A stretch of DNA of 61,935 bases from Clostridiales bacterium DTU070 (GTDB lineage Bacteria > Bacillota > Clostridia > DSM-8532), in assembly GCA_001513105.1 (NCBI GenBank), contig LFSH01000053.1:1-61935 (forward strand), read 5' to 3'. A program made the position numbers and the translations under genes. Below the pieces are notes generated by a model. The model was given only the letters and a program-made list of their open reading frames with translations. It had not been told where the DNA came from and made no database searches. Positions 47,490-56,368 of the stretch are shown here, in pieces; within the stretch, counting starts at the first letter, position 1; each line of letters starts with the position of its first letter.

Positions 47490-47907
47490 TATTATAAAAA
47501 AGGAATATGACATCCCTGCCAACGACTTTTCATTGGCCGGGGAAGCATCAAGCAATGTTCGAAAACTGTTAACCCAGCTGGGTGTATATCCGACAGTTAT
47601 CAAAAGAACTTCCATTGCCATGTACGAAGCCGAATTGAATGTTGTGATTCATGGTAATGGCGGGAAGGCCCGTGTTGAGATTTTTGAGGACAAGATAGAA
47701 ATCCTGGTTTATGACGAAGGACCCGGTATAGAAGATATTGAACTCGCGATGAAGGAAGGGTATTCAACGGCACCCGACTTCATCAGGGAAATGGGGTTCG
47801 GCGCAGGAATGGGCCTTTCAAACATCAAAAAAAACTCAGACAGGTTTGTGCTGGAAAGCGAGCCAAACAAGGGCACAAGGGTTTATATCACCATATACTT
47901 GTATTAG
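47482..47907 (+). CDS. HATPase_c anti-sigma/serine-kinase-like ATP-binding protein
   Basis: The 141-residue protein is a stand-alone GHKL ATPase of RsbW/SpoIIAB type: N-box AMYEAELNVVIHGNGG, G1 box DEGPGIEDIELAM, G2 box GFGAGMGLSNIKK and a final strand EPNKGTRVYI. Such proteins bind or phosphorylate partner proteins. There is no sigma factor or anti-sigma antagonist next door, so the target is open. GTG 47482 has AGGAAG upstream and overlaps the DRTGG stop by eight bases; the [FeFe]-hydrogenase-like gene follows after 15 bases. Confidence 0.85.
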   Translation: MSSIIKKEYDIPANDFSLAGEASSNVRKLLTQLGVYPTVIKRTSIAMYEAELNVVIHGNGGKARVEIFEDKIEILVYDEGPGIEDIELAMKEGYSTAPDFIREMGFGAGMGLSNIKKNSDRFVLESEPNKGTRVYITIYLY

Positions 47908-47922
47908 AGGAAGGTCAGTAAT

Positions 47923-49233
47923 ATGACTAATTACTTCCATTCGGTTACACTTGAGGAGGATAAATGCAGGGGATGTACAAACTGCATCAAGCATTGTCCC
48001 ACCGAAGCGATACGGGTCAGAAACGGTAAGGCTACCATTATAAAAGAGCGGTGCATAGACTGCGGCGAGTGCATCAGGGTATGTCCGTACCATGCCAAAA
48101 AAGCAGTAACCGATCCCATATCTGAATTATCGAAATACCCAGTAAAAGTGGCATTACCTGCACCGTCGCTGTATGGGCAGTTTGGCCAGGATATTTCACG
48201 GGAAAGAATTCTGAAGGGTTTGCTGGAACTTGGCTTTGACTGGGTTTTTGAAGTGGCGAAGGCTGCAGAGATAGTTTCAGATGCAACAAGGCGGATAATC
48301 GGGGCAGGTAACGTAAAAAAACCGGTTATATCTTCGGCGTGCCCGGCTGTTGTCCGTTTAGTCCAGGTAAGATTCCCCAACCTGATAAACAACCTTCTGA
48401 AAATTGAATCCCCGATGGAAGTGGCTGCAAGAATTGCAAAGCAGACAATTACTGAAAGGGAGAACATTCCGGCCGAAGAAATAGGGATATTCTTTATATC
48501 CCCATGTGCTGCAAAGGTTACAAGCGTGAAGGCGCCCTACGAGAAAAAGGAATCATTTGTAAACGGCGTTCTTTCAATGAAGGATATACATATTAAGCTT
48601 CTTGAGAAAATCAAAAGCATACCCTGGGATTTTGACGGTGATCTTGTATCCTCGGGTGCGTACGGCGTAGGATGGGCTGGTTCGGGAGGAGAGTGCAGTG
48701 CCCTTGAAACCCCCAGGACACTTGCTGTTCACGGTATTCATAATGTTATAAATATATTCGAGGAAATAGTTGAGGACAGGCTCAAAAATGTGGATTTTGT
48801 GGAGGCTTTGTCCTGCACCGAAGGCTGCCTTGGCGGGCCTTTGACCGTTGTAAACCCCTTTGTCGCGAGTACAAACCTGAAGTGGCAGGTTAACAGGGCA
48901 AAGGAAAGGGATTTTTCCGGGGAAAACACAGCGGCGGATTACCAGGACTTGCTTTGGACAAAGGATATGGAGTATAAACCCATATTGAAACTTGACGACA
49001 ACATGATGAAAGCAATGATAAAAATGCAGAAGCTGGAGGAGATTAATGACGGGCTTCCGGGTCTTGACTGCGGTGCCTGCGGCTCGCCGAGCTGCCGTGC
49101 TCTTGCCGAGGATATCGTAAGAGGGTTGGCATTTGAGACCGATTGCATATTCAAACTCAGGGAAAAGGTATCGGATCTGGCAGATCATATGAAGGCGTTT
49201 GAACACATTTACAGGCAGAAAACAGAGGATTAG
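47923..49233 (+). CDS. [FeFe]-hydrogenase-like sensory protein with two ferredoxin clusters
   Basis: The 436-residue protein has two N-terminal 4Fe-4S motifs (Cys15-18-21-25 and Cys44-47-50-54), the hydrogenase large-subunit domain and a C-terminal Fe-S motif LDCGACGSPSCRALAEDI (about 379-396). The H-cluster motifs deviate: L1 is SSACP (near 136-140) where catalytic enzymes have TSCCP, so the H-cluster cysteine ligand remains but the proton-relay cysteine is Ala. L2 is SPCAAKVTS, keeping Cys and Lys but losing Met and Glu. L3 is SCTEGCLGGP with both cysteines kept. This pattern and the DRTGG/HATPase/PHP neighbours match putative sensory (group C/D) [FeFe] hydrogenases. A C-terminal PAS domain, usual in HydS, is absent. 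Confidence 0.87.
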   Translation: MTNYFHSVTLEEDKCRGCTNCIKHCPTEAIRVRNGKATIIKERCIDCGECIRVCPYHAKKAVTDPISELSKYPVKVALPAPSLYGQFGQDISRERILKGLLELGFDWVFEVAKAAEIVSDATRRIIGAGNVKKPVISSACPAVVRLVQVRFPNLINNLLKIESPMEVAARIAKQTITERENIPAEEIGIFFISPCAAKVTSVKAPYEKKESFVNGVLSMKDIHIKLLEKIKSIPWDFDGDLVSSGAYGVGWAGSGGECSALETPRTLAVHGIHNVINIFEEIVEDRLKNVDFVEALSCTEGCLGGPLTVVNPFVASTNLKWQVNRAKERDFSGENTAADYQDLLWTKDMEYKPILKLDDNMMKAMIKMQKLEEINDGLPGLDCGACGSPSCRALAEDIVRGLAFETDCIFKLREKVSDLADHMKAFEHIYRQKTED

Positions 49234-49265
49234 CAATATACATACCCAGGGGGAAATAAAACCAA

Positions 49266-49616
49266 ATGACGGTTAAAGATTTTGTGCAACACTGCGGATA
49301 CAGAATATTAAGCTGTGCTGACAGGGCCGATAAAACCGAGATTACAGGGGTTTATGTCTGTGACCTGTTAAGCATGGCGATGGCGCGTGTTAAGGACGGC
49401 GAACTGTGGGTTACCGTGCATACAAATATCAATATTGTGGCTGTGGCGTGCCTTACCAATGCCAGCTGTGTTGTTATTCCCGAGAATATTGAGGTAGAGG
49501 AGCAGACAGTCAATAAAGCCGCTGAAAAAGGGGTTATTATAGTTCAGTCCCCGCATACAAGTTATGAAATCTGCATAAATTATCATCTGAAAAAATCGGA
49601 GTCGGGAAATGGTTAA
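49266..49616 (+). CDS. DRTGG-domain protein 2 of the sensory hydrogenase operon
   Basis: A 116-residue paralogue of the first DRTGG protein (CDLLSMAMARVKDGELWVTV, NIVAVACLTNASCVVIPENI, AEKGVIIVQSPHTSYEI). It begins about 30 bases after the hydrogenase-like gene and its last eight bases overlap the start of the PHP gene, indicating translational coupling. Its partner or ligand is unknown. Confidence 0.8.
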   Translation: MTVKDFVQHCGYRILSCADRADKTEITGVYVCDLLSMAMARVKDGELWVTVHTNINIVAVACLTNASCVVIPENIEVEEQTVNKAAEKGVIIVQSPHTSYEICINYHLKKSESGNG

Positions 49617-50322
49617 AGCGGCGGTGGATTTGCATATTCATTCCTGCCTTTCCCCCTGTGCAAGCGATGACATGACACCCAACAACATTGTCATGATGTC
49701 GAAAATTAAGGGGCTTGATATAATATCGGTCTGCGATCACAACCATACCGGAAACCTTGAAGCCGTATCAAAAGCTGCTGATGAAGCCGGTATTTTATTA
49801 TTGCCCGGTCTCGAGCTGGAAACCAGTGAAGAAATCCATCTTCTGTGTTATTTTCCGTCGCTGGAAAGTATTTTCAACATGCAGTCGGTTTTAAACAACT
49901 ACTATCTGAACATAGAGAACAGGGAGGACATTTTCGGCCCGCAATGGATTATGGATGCATCCGACAGGCCTGTAAGAAAAGTTGAGCACCTTCTGACAAC
50001 AGCAACGAAACTTGACCTGTACAGCTGTGTTTCGCTGGTTCGTGAGATTGGGGGTGTTCCGGTCCCGGCCCATGTAGACAGAAGTTCCTACAGTATTATC
50101 TCAAACCTTGGCTCAATACCCGGCGACTTGCGCTTTAACACGCTGGAGCTGTCCAGGGGTGTTTCAAAAGAGGATTTTTTAAAGAAATATCCCGAATATG
50201 CCGACAGGTTCTTTATATCATCATCCGATGCCCACGATCTTGGCATGATTCTTGAAAGAGAATGGTTTATTGAACTGGAAAAATTAAGTATAATGGATAT
50301 ACTGGAAAAGCTGAGAGGCTGA
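49609..50322 (+). CDS. PHP-domain phosphoesterase of the sensory hydrogenase operon
   Basis: The 237-residue PHP protein carries DLHIHSCLSPCASDDM at the N-terminus, VCDHNHTGNLEA, LPGLELETSEEIHLLCYFP, VPAHVDR and ISSSDAHDLG near the end, i.e. the His/Asp/Glu metal ligands of the family. Similar PHP proteins (TrpH-like) are exonucleases or small phosphoesterases. PHP genes recur in sensory [FeFe]-hydrogenase operons, but their substrate there is unknown. It is the last gene of the operon; pyrK starts 34 bases later. Confidence 0.85.
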   Translation: MVKAAVDLHIHSCLSPCASDDMTPNNIVMMSKIKGLDIISVCDHNHTGNLEAVSKAADEAGILLLPGLELETSEEIHLLCYFPSLESIFNMQSVLNNYYLNIENREDIFGPQWIMDASDRPVRKVEHLLTTATKLDLYSCVSLVREIGGVPVPAHVDRSSYSIISNLGSIPGDLRFNTLELSRGVSKEDFLKKYPEYADRFFISSSDAHDLGMILEREWFIELEKLSIMDILEKLRG

Positions 50323-50356
50323 GAATTATTCCAGGCAAGGATTCCGGAGGATACTC

Positions 50357-51130
50357 ATGAATTTTGATGTTGTTATTGAAAAAACAGAAAAACTTGCGGA
50401 GAATATTTATTTCCTGAGATTGAGATCCGAACGCATTTCAGCGGAAGCAGTCCCGGGGCAGTTTGTCAACATAAAGTGCCACGACGGGCTGGATGCGTTC
50501 TTAAGACGGCCCATAAGCATTATGCGGGCAAATCCCGCCGAAAAAACCTTTGACATTGTTTATATGGTCAGGGGTAAGGGCACAAGGATATTGTCCTGCC
50601 TTGAATGCGGGGACACGGCAGACTGCGTGGGCCCTTTGGGCAGGGGATTTACTCTCCCCGAAAAGGGAGAGAGAATCTGCGTTATCGGCGGAGGTATAGG
50701 AGTTTTCCCGCTGCTGTTTTTGCTTGAACGAAGCAAAGATGTGCATAAAACCGCTTTTTTGGGATTCAGGACAAGGGACATGATAGTATTGCAAAAGGAT
50801 TTTGAAAAGGTTTCGGACAGGCTCGTTATATCCACCGATGACGGCAGTTTCGGTCATAAAGGGCTTATTACGAATCCTTTTATCGAGTATCTTCAAACCG
50901 AAAAACCCGATCGGGTTTACACCTGCGGCCCGCTGCCGATGATGAAAGCGGTGGCTGAAGCCTGCATTGAAAGAAACATATTCTGCGAAGTTTCAATGGA
51001 GCAGCGGATGGGCTGCGGCATAGGGGCCTGCCTTGTATGCGTATGCAAGGTAAGGCATAATGATGACTTCGGGTATGAACGCATATGCAGGGACGGCCCT
51101 GTTTTCAGCGCCGAAAAAATCATTTTCTGA
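50357..51130 (+). CDS. pyrK: Dihydroorotate dehydrogenase electron transfer subunit
   Basis: The 257-residue FAD/[2Fe-2S] subunit passes electrons from dihydroorotate to NAD+. The FAD domain has FLRRPISIMRAN, the NAD domain GPLGRGF and VIGGGIGVFPLLFLLE with YTCGPLPMMKAVAE; the C-terminal 2Fe-2S motif is MGCGIGACLVCVCKV with a later Cys in ERICRDGPVF. GGAGG precedes ATG 50357. It forms an operon with pyrD. pyrK-pyrD is the class 1B arrangement typical of Firmicutes. Confidence 0.95.
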   Translation: MNFDVVIEKTEKLAENIYFLRLRSERISAEAVPGQFVNIKCHDGLDAFLRRPISIMRANPAEKTFDIVYMVRGKGTRILSCLECGDTADCVGPLGRGFTLPEKGERICVIGGGIGVFPLLFLLERSKDVHKTAFLGFRTRDMIVLQKDFEKVSDRLVISTDDGSFGHKGLITNPFIEYLQTEKPDRVYTCGPLPMMKAVAEACIERNIFCEVSMEQRMGCGIGACLVCVCKVRHNDDFGYERICRDGPVFSAEKIIF

Positions 51131-51171
51131 AATATTTATTACTGAAGAATGATTTCAGGGAGGATATGATC

Positions 51172-52077
51172 TTGGACTTGTCTGTCAATATAGCCGGATT
51201 GAAACTTAAAAACCCGATAATTGCCGCGTCAGGCACCTTCGGCTTTGGAAGGGAATTCAGTGAATTCTTTGATTTAAACCTTATGGGCGGTATTTCGGTA
51301 AAAGGCCTTACTTTGAACCCGAGGAAAGGTAACGCTCCGCCAAGGATTGCCGAGACCCCTGCAGGAATCCTTAACAGTGTCGGGCTTCAGAATCCCGGAG
51401 TTCATGCCTTTATCCGGGACGAGATACCTTTTCTTAGAAGGTTTGACACGGCCATAATCGCAAACATTGCAGGCAACACCGTTGACGACTACTGCAGGAT
51501 TGCTGAAATCCTGTCCGATGCCGATATCGATGCGATCGAGCTTAATGTTTCGTGCCCTAATGTCAAAGAGGGCTGCCTCATGTTCGGCAGTACCGCCGAA
51601 GGAATATCGAAAGTTACAGCTGCTGTCAGGAGGGTTTGCAAAAAAACGCTGATTGTAAAACTGTCCCCGAATGTTACGGATATAACCGAGATGGCGAAAG
51701 CGGCTGAAGACTCCGGTGCAGATTCGGTAAGTTTGATTAATACGCTGCTTGGGATGGCAATAGACATAAACACAAAAAAGCCGATACTGGGTAATGTCAT
51801 GGGAGGGCTGTCAGGCCCCGCGGTCAAACCTGTTGCGGTACGCATGGTATACCAGGTGTCAAAAACGGTAAAGATACCTGTGATTGGCATGGGCGGTATC
51901 TCCGGCGCAGAAGATGCGGTTGAATTTCTGCTTGCGGGAGCATCGGCAGTGATGATAGGAACTGCGGGTTTTGTAAATCCCTATGTCTGGGTTGAAACCG
52001 TCGAAGGGCTGAAACGGTATATGGAGCGACACGGCTTTGAAAAAGTCACGGAGCTTACCGGAGCTTTGCTGGATTAG
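51172..52077 (+). CDS. pyrD: Dihydroorotate dehydrogenase B, catalytic subunit
   Basis: The 301-residue FMN TIM barrel oxidises dihydroorotate to orotate. Family segments: IAASGTFGFGREFSEFFDLN, GLQNPGVHAFI, ELNVSCPNVKEG (catalytic Cys in NVSCPN), IVKLSPNVTDI, VMGGLSGPAVKPVA and IPVIGMGGISGAEDAVEFLL. I chose TTG 51172 because GGAGG lies eight bases before it; ATG 51166 is only two bases from that site. It is preceded by pyrK and followed by a histidine phosphatase gene. Confidence 0.95.
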   Translation: MDLSVNIAGLKLKNPIIAASGTFGFGREFSEFFDLNLMGGISVKGLTLNPRKGNAPPRIAETPAGILNSVGLQNPGVHAFIRDEIPFLRRFDTAIIANIAGNTVDDYCRIAEILSDADIDAIELNVSCPNVKEGCLMFGSTAEGISKVTAAVRRVCKKTLIVKLSPNVTDITEMAKAAEDSGADSVSLINTLLGMAIDINTKKPILGNVMGGLSGPAVKPVAVRMVYQVSKTVKIPVIGMGGISGAEDAVEFLLAGASAVMIGTAGFVNPYVWVETVEGLKRYMERHGFEKVTELTGALLD

Positions 52078-52105
52078 GTTATAGATATTTTGAAAGGGTG
52101 GAGCA

Positions 52106-52786
52106 ATGAAAACAACAATGATATTTGTCCGGCATGCTGAAGCGCTTGGGAATAAGATCCGGGAATTCCACGGATGGACCGACGAGAGTATCACCGAAAG
52201 AGGGCATATCCAGGCAATGCAGGTGGCTGAAAGGCTTGCAGACGTCAACATAGATGTATTATACAGCAGTGTAATGAAAAGGACGATGGAAACAGCGGAG
52301 TATATATCCGGGGTTACGGGGCTTCCTATTATCTCCCGCGAAGATTTGAAGGAGATAAACGGAGGGCTCTGGGAAGGCATGAGATGGGACGACCTTGCAA
52401 AAGTCTACCCCGAAGAATATGATACATGGGAAAACAGGCCTCACCTTCACCAAATGCCGGAGGGTGAAAGCATGGAATCCTTTCAGCAAAGGGTTGTTAC
52501 AGCAGTTCAGGATATACTGTCCCGGGAAAAGGGCAGGGATATATGCATCGTAACACATGGTACGGTAATCCGCGTTCTCCTGTGCTGGTTCAAGGGTATG
52601 CCGCTGAAGGATGTAATAAAAATCCCGTGGTGCGACAATACCGCGATTACAACGGTAACCGAGGAAAACGGCCGGTTCCGGGTGATCCTCGAAGGGGATG
52701 CAAGCCATCTCAGCAAGGAAACCAGCACCCTGCAAAACCAGGAATGGTTCAGGGAATACAAGGAAAGGTTTTTCGGCTGTGAGTAA
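52106..52786 (+). CDS. Histidine phosphatase family protein
   Basis: The 226-residue protein has the phosphoglycerate-mutase-like core: FVRHAEALGNK (RHG-type motif with catalytic His), SSVMKRTMETAEYI, EINGGLWEGM and the second catalytic His in IVTHGTVIRVLL. Family members dephosphorylate small metabolites (for example phosphoglycerate, alpha-ribazole phosphate, nucleotides); the substrate cannot be assigned. Placed between pyrD and a pyrE-like gene, a nucleotide-related role is plausible but unproven. Confidence 0.82.
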   Translation: MKTTMIFVRHAEALGNKIREFHGWTDESITERGHIQAMQVAERLADVNIDVLYSSVMKRTMETAEYISGVTGLPIISREDLKEINGGLWEGMRWDDLAKVYPEEYDTWENRPHLHQMPEGESMESFQQRVVTAVQDILSREKGRDICIVTHGTVIRVLLCWFKGMPLKDVIKIPWCDNTAITTVTEENGRFRVILEGDASHLSKETSTLQNQEWFREYKERFFGCE

Positions 52787-52799
52787 CGGAGGTATTAAT

Positions 52800-53675
52800 A
52801 TGAACAATGTCAGGGAGAAGCTGATAAAAGCGCTTTTTGATACAAGGGCCATACGAGTTTGTCCGGCAAATGAGCCATTCTGGTACACTTCCGGGAAAAT
52901 CGGCCCTTATTATATAAACACCCATTTCCTGTACGGAAGCGAAGAGAAGGCAGATTCGCTGCTCCAGGTTATTGACGGTGTAAAGGATAAAAAAGAGGAA
53001 TGTTCCGGTATTTTGCATGAGCTTGTAATGAAAAACTACAACGAGGATGATATATACAGGACAACAATTGACGCGCTGCTCGAAGCAGTCCGTGAAACAA
53101 TACCCGTCAGCGATTTTGACTATGTATCGGGCGGTGAACGCCGCGACTGGTTTTTCTCGCTTGCGGTTGCCGCGCTTCTTGGAAAGCCTCATATTACCAT
53201 TTTCAAGGATCTGGATGCTTATATATTCCGCAGCGGGAAGTCTGAAAAACTTGATTCTCTTAACGGAGCGAAGGTGCTGCATATTGCCGATCTGATAACC
53301 AGTGCGTCAAGCTATGAACGGGCCTGGATTCCTGTTATAAGAAACGCAGGCGGAGATATGAAATACTCATTCGTGATTGTTGACAGGCTGCAGGGCGGGA
53401 GTGAGCTCCTTGAAAAGAACGGCGTTCAGTCCAATGCCCTTGTCGGCATAGATAAGGATGTGTTCAGTGAGGCTTGTGAAAAGAATTACATAGATAAGGA
53501 TCAGCTCGGCATGGTAATGAAATATATAGAAGATCCCGACCTGTTCATGGAGAATTTCTTTATAAGCAATCCCGATTTCATAAAAAATGCCCTTAACAGT
53601 GATGAAAAAACGGCTTCCCGGGCAAGACTATGCATAGAAAAGGGTTATTGCCCGATGTTCAACTCACGCGCATAA
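52800..53675 (+). CDS. Orotate phosphoribosyltransferase-like protein (divergent)
   Basis: The 291-residue protein resembles PyrE at the N-terminus (FDTRAIRVCPANEPFWYTSG, KIGPYYINTHFLYG) and in the core (FDYVSGGERRDWFFSLAVAA, KPHITIFKD), but it is about 80 residues longer than usual PyrE. The PRPP-binding motif, normally VVxDDVITTGxS, reads VLHIADLITSASS: the first acidic residue is Ala and the Thr-Thr-Gly is Ser-Ala-Ser. It lacks a YprE-like clean active site, so it may be an altered-specificity or regulatory member. Its place after pyrK-pyrD supports a pyrimidine link. GGAGG precedes ATG 52800. Confidence 0.75.
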   Translation: MNNVREKLIKALFDTRAIRVCPANEPFWYTSGKIGPYYINTHFLYGSEEKADSLLQVIDGVKDKKEECSGILHELVMKNYNEDDIYRTTIDALLEAVRETIPVSDFDYVSGGERRDWFFSLAVAALLGKPHITIFKDLDAYIFRSGKSEKLDSLNGAKVLHIADLITSASSYERAWIPVIRNAGGDMKYSFVIVDRLQGGSELLEKNGVQSNALVGIDKDVFSEACEKNYIDKDQLGMVMKYIEDPDLFMENFFISNPDFIKNALNSDEKTASRARLCIEKGYCPMFNSRA

Positions 53676-53694
53676 CTATAAGGAGCAGGGACCA

Positions 53695-55050
53695 ATGAAC
53701 ATTCCGCCTGATTTTGCGAGTAAATTCAGAAACCTGATGGAACCTTCCGAGTTTGACGAATTCATTTCTTCCCTTAATGAAGACAGGGTAACGGGACTAA
53801 GGATTAACAGCTTGAAGGTCGATTCCCGGGAATGGAACAGGATATCACCATTTGAAACAAGGCCCGTTCCCTGGTCGGATAACGGTTTTTATATCAATGA
53901 TAATTCAAGACCCGGCACGCGCCCGTATTATCATGCAGGCCTGTATTATATACAGGAGCCGAGTGCGATGTTCCCGGCAGAGGTGCTGGATGCCAGGCCC
54001 GGAGATCGGGTGCTGGATTTATGTGCGGCGCCCGGCGGTAAAACGGTGGCACTTGCTGCCGGTATGGAAAACACGGGCTTTCTGCTGTCCAATGACATAA
54101 ACCCGAAAAGGATTAAAGCCCTTGTCAAAAACATTGAGCTTTGCGGTATAACAAACACCGTTGTTACAAACGAAACGCCTGAACGGCTTTCATTGTTTTA
54201 CGGGGAGTTTTTCAATAAAATACTTTTGGATGTTCCCTGTTCGGGGGAAGGAATGTTCCGCAAGGACCAGGATGCGGTGAAAAGCTGGAATAAGTACAGG
54301 GCGGAGGAAATGCAGAAACTTCAGCGTGAAATATTCGACCATGCCTATCAGATGCTTTCCCCGGGCGGCACCCTGGTTTATTCCACGTGTACGTTCAATC
54401 CTGAAGAGAACGAACAGAATATCGCATATTTTCTGAAAAAATACCCTGACCTGTATCTTATTGATATTCCAAAGACAGCAGGAATAGAATCCGGGCGCCC
54501 CGACTGGGCCGACGGAAACACCGAACTTCTGAAAACAGCCCGGTTATGGCCTCACAGGATAAAAGGCGAAGGTCATTTTACAGCACTGCTTCGAAGGCAC
54601 GGGGAGTATATTCGTAAAGACAGCGAACCCGAATCGGGTGAGCCTTTGAAAAGTTTTTCCGAATTCTGCGACAGGATGCTGTATAAACGCCCGCAGGGCA
54701 ATTATTTCATTAACGGAAGTCACCTTAACATAGTACCCCGGGGATTTGAACACAACGAAAAGCTGAAACTGGTAAAAGCAGGCCTGTATGCCGGCGAGGA
54801 AGCACACGGGAAATTCGAGCCTTCCCAGGCCTTTGCAATGGCCGTTGACTGGAATAATGTCAGAAAAAAGAGAGCGTTTTCACTGGACGATCCTGATTTA
54901 TTACGTTATCTAAAGGGTGAGACATTGCTTATTGAAGGCGACAGGGATTATATTTTATTGGGTGTTGATAGTTTTCCGCTGGGCTGGGGCAAAATAAATG
55001 ATAACGGGCTGAAAAACTTATACCCGAAAGGCTGGAGAAAAACACGATAG
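53695..55050 (+). CDS. rsmF: rRNA cytosine-C5 methyltransferase, RsmF/RsmB-type
   Basis: The 451-residue protein is an SAM-dependent m5C methyltransferase: SAM motif VLDLCAAPGGKTVALAAG, catalytic pair DVPCSGEGMFRKD (motif IV Cys) and YSTCTFNPEENEQN (motif VI Cys), plus a C-terminal RsmF-like domain of about 130 residues ending in DYILLGVDSFPLGWGKINDN. The two cysteines fit methyl transfer to cytosine in 16S rRNA. It starts 20 bases after the pyrE-like gene and may be the last gene of that transcript. Confidence 0.9.
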   Translation: MNIPPDFASKFRNLMEPSEFDEFISSLNEDRVTGLRINSLKVDSREWNRISPFETRPVPWSDNGFYINDNSRPGTRPYYHAGLYYIQEPSAMFPAEVLDARPGDRVLDLCAAPGGKTVALAAGMENTGFLLSNDINPKRIKALVKNIELCGITNTVVTNETPERLSLFYGEFFNKILLDVPCSGEGMFRKDQDAVKSWNKYRAEEMQKLQREIFDHAYQMLSPGGTLVYSTCTFNPEENEQNIAYFLKKYPDLYLIDIPKTAGIESGRPDWADGNTELLKTARLWPHRIKGEGHFTALLRRHGEYIRKDSEPESGEPLKSFSEFCDRMLYKRPQGNYFINGSHLNIVPRGFEHNEKLKLVKAGLYAGEEAHGKFEPSQAFAMAVDWNNVRKKRAFSLDDPDLLRYLKGETLLIEGDRDYILLGVDSFPLGWGKINDNGLKNLYPKGWRKTR

Positions 55051-55175
55051 CACTATACAGCCCAAAGCTGCCTGTAAACTGTGTTATGTAAATCAGTGAC
55101 AGGACATTTACCCCGTAAAAAATACTGTATAGTCACAAAAAGGTCATAAATATTGAAAAAGGAATAATTTTTTGC

Positions 55176-55204
55176 TTGACATTCATGTCGTTCTGTCTTA
55201 AAAT
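55176..55204 (+). promoter_or_regulatory. Promoter of the tRNA operon
   Basis: TTGACA (55176-55181), 17-bp spacer, TAAAAT (55199-55204), about 60 bases before tRNA-His. A GCGTCT/AGACGC hairpin at 55211-55232 lies in the short leader. Confidence 0.7.
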
Positions 55205-55265
55205 AAGTTTGCGTCTTTTTTAAGGGAGACGCGAAGTGGCCCAGAAGGCTTGTGCTGTAAGCTTT

Positions 55266-55343
<78 letters not shown>

Positions 55344-55406
55344 TTTTCACTTTGTTAATGAGGGCGGAAGCTGAGAGTAATACTCCGGTTTCCGACTTCA
55401 AAACAA

Positions 55407-55482
55407 TGGGATGTAGCCAAGTCGGTAAGGCACCAGACTTTGACTCTGGCATGCGTAGGTTCGAGTCCTGCCATCCCAGCCA
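55407..55482 (+). tRNA. tRNA-Gln (anticodon TTG)
   Basis: Acceptor TGGGATG/CATCCCA (the weak U1-A72 pair and G73 typical of tRNA-Gln), anticodon TTG, T-loop TTCGAGT, encoded CCA. Confidence 0.95.
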
Positions 55483-55488
55483 ATGTAT

Positions 55489-55564
55489 GACCCACTAGCT
55501 CAGGCGGTAGAGCACTTGACTTTTAATCAAGGAGTCCGGAGTTCGAATCTCCGGTGGGTCACCA
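55489..55564 (+). tRNA. tRNA-Lys (anticodon TTT)
   Basis: Acceptor GACCCAC/GTGGGTC, A73, anticodon TTT, T-loop TTCGAAT, encoded CCA. It starts six bases after tRNA-Gln. Confidence 0.95.
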
Positions 55565-55566
55565 GA

Positions 55567-55597
55567 AAAACCGTCCGATAATAAATCAGACGGTTTT
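55567..55597 (+). terminator. Terminator of the tRNA operon
   Basis: AAAACCGTC/GACGGTTTT stem, 13-base loop, T-run. Confidence 0.85.
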
Positions 55598-55776
55598 TTC
55601 ATTTAATAGCAGTTCCGACACAAAAACCACCTAAAAGGGTTTATTCCCCTTTGGAAGTAATTGTAAATGATACGAAAATCGGGTCAGTTAATCCTTTGTA
55701 CATGAGATTTTCCTTCATATGGTACTTTTTGGCTGAATTAAGACCTATTTTTAAAATACATTTATTATGAGAAGGG

Positions 55777-56138
55777 GCACTGCTCTATGAGAAAATTGTA
55801 GAAAGCCTTGCAAAGCGTGTTATTTGGGTTGTTGATTCAGGTAAAATTGTGAATAACTTGGCAAGTTCCCTTTACCGGTGGAGATTATTCCTTTTGGGTA
55901 TACCCACACTGTCAGGAGTCTTCAAAAAGCAGGCATGAATCCGGTTTTAAGGCAAAAAAACGGGAAGCTGTTTATTACCGACAGCGGCAACTACATAGTG
56001 GATCTGCATCTGGGGACAATTGAAAATCCCAGGGAGTTATCGGTGTTTCTTAATTCTGTGCCGGGAGTTGTTGAAAACGGTTTATTTCTGAAAATATCGC
56101 ATCTTGTTATAATGGCAGGAGCAACACGGCAGAAATAA
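55777..56138 (+). pseudogene. Degenerate 3' part of ribose-5-phosphate isomerase A gene (rpiA)
   Basis: From 55777 a frame without a start codon reads ALLYEKIVESLAKRV, then VVDSGKIVNNL, matching the middle of RpiA. Near 55861 the homology shifts frame by two bases and continues (FPLPVEIIPFGYTHT, LRQKNGKLFITDSGNYIVD, GVVENGLF, LVIMAGATRQK) to the stop at 56138. About half of the roughly 225-residue protein, including the N-terminal phosphate-binding and catalytic parts, is missing; 55598-55776 shows no trace of it. The tail from GTG 55878 has no ribosome site. I conclude a decayed copy; a functional rpiA or rpiB must be elsewhere. Confidence 0.75.
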
Positions 56139-56275
56139 TTAACTGCAGGTAAAAACTTATGATGTCATTTCTTTTCGAATTCAGAGTCCTTCATGTTTGG
56201 ATTACAATAACAATACAAAAGGATAGATTCTCTGTATAAAACTGAAAACAGCTTACCGGCTGAGAGCCGTAATTA

Positions 56276-56304
56276 TTGAATTAGCATCCGGAATAGCTTA
56301 ATAT
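56276..56304 (+). promoter_or_regulatory. Promoter for lipB-lipA
   Basis: TTGAAT (56276-56281), 17-bp spacer, TAATAT (56299-56304), about 65 bases before lipB. The 56139-56275 stretch before it holds no gene. Confidence 0.5.
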
Positions 56305-56368
56305 AATATTATGGCTTTGTACACTGAAAGCTGCTGACATATCATTAAAAGAAACCGGAGGCATAAGA

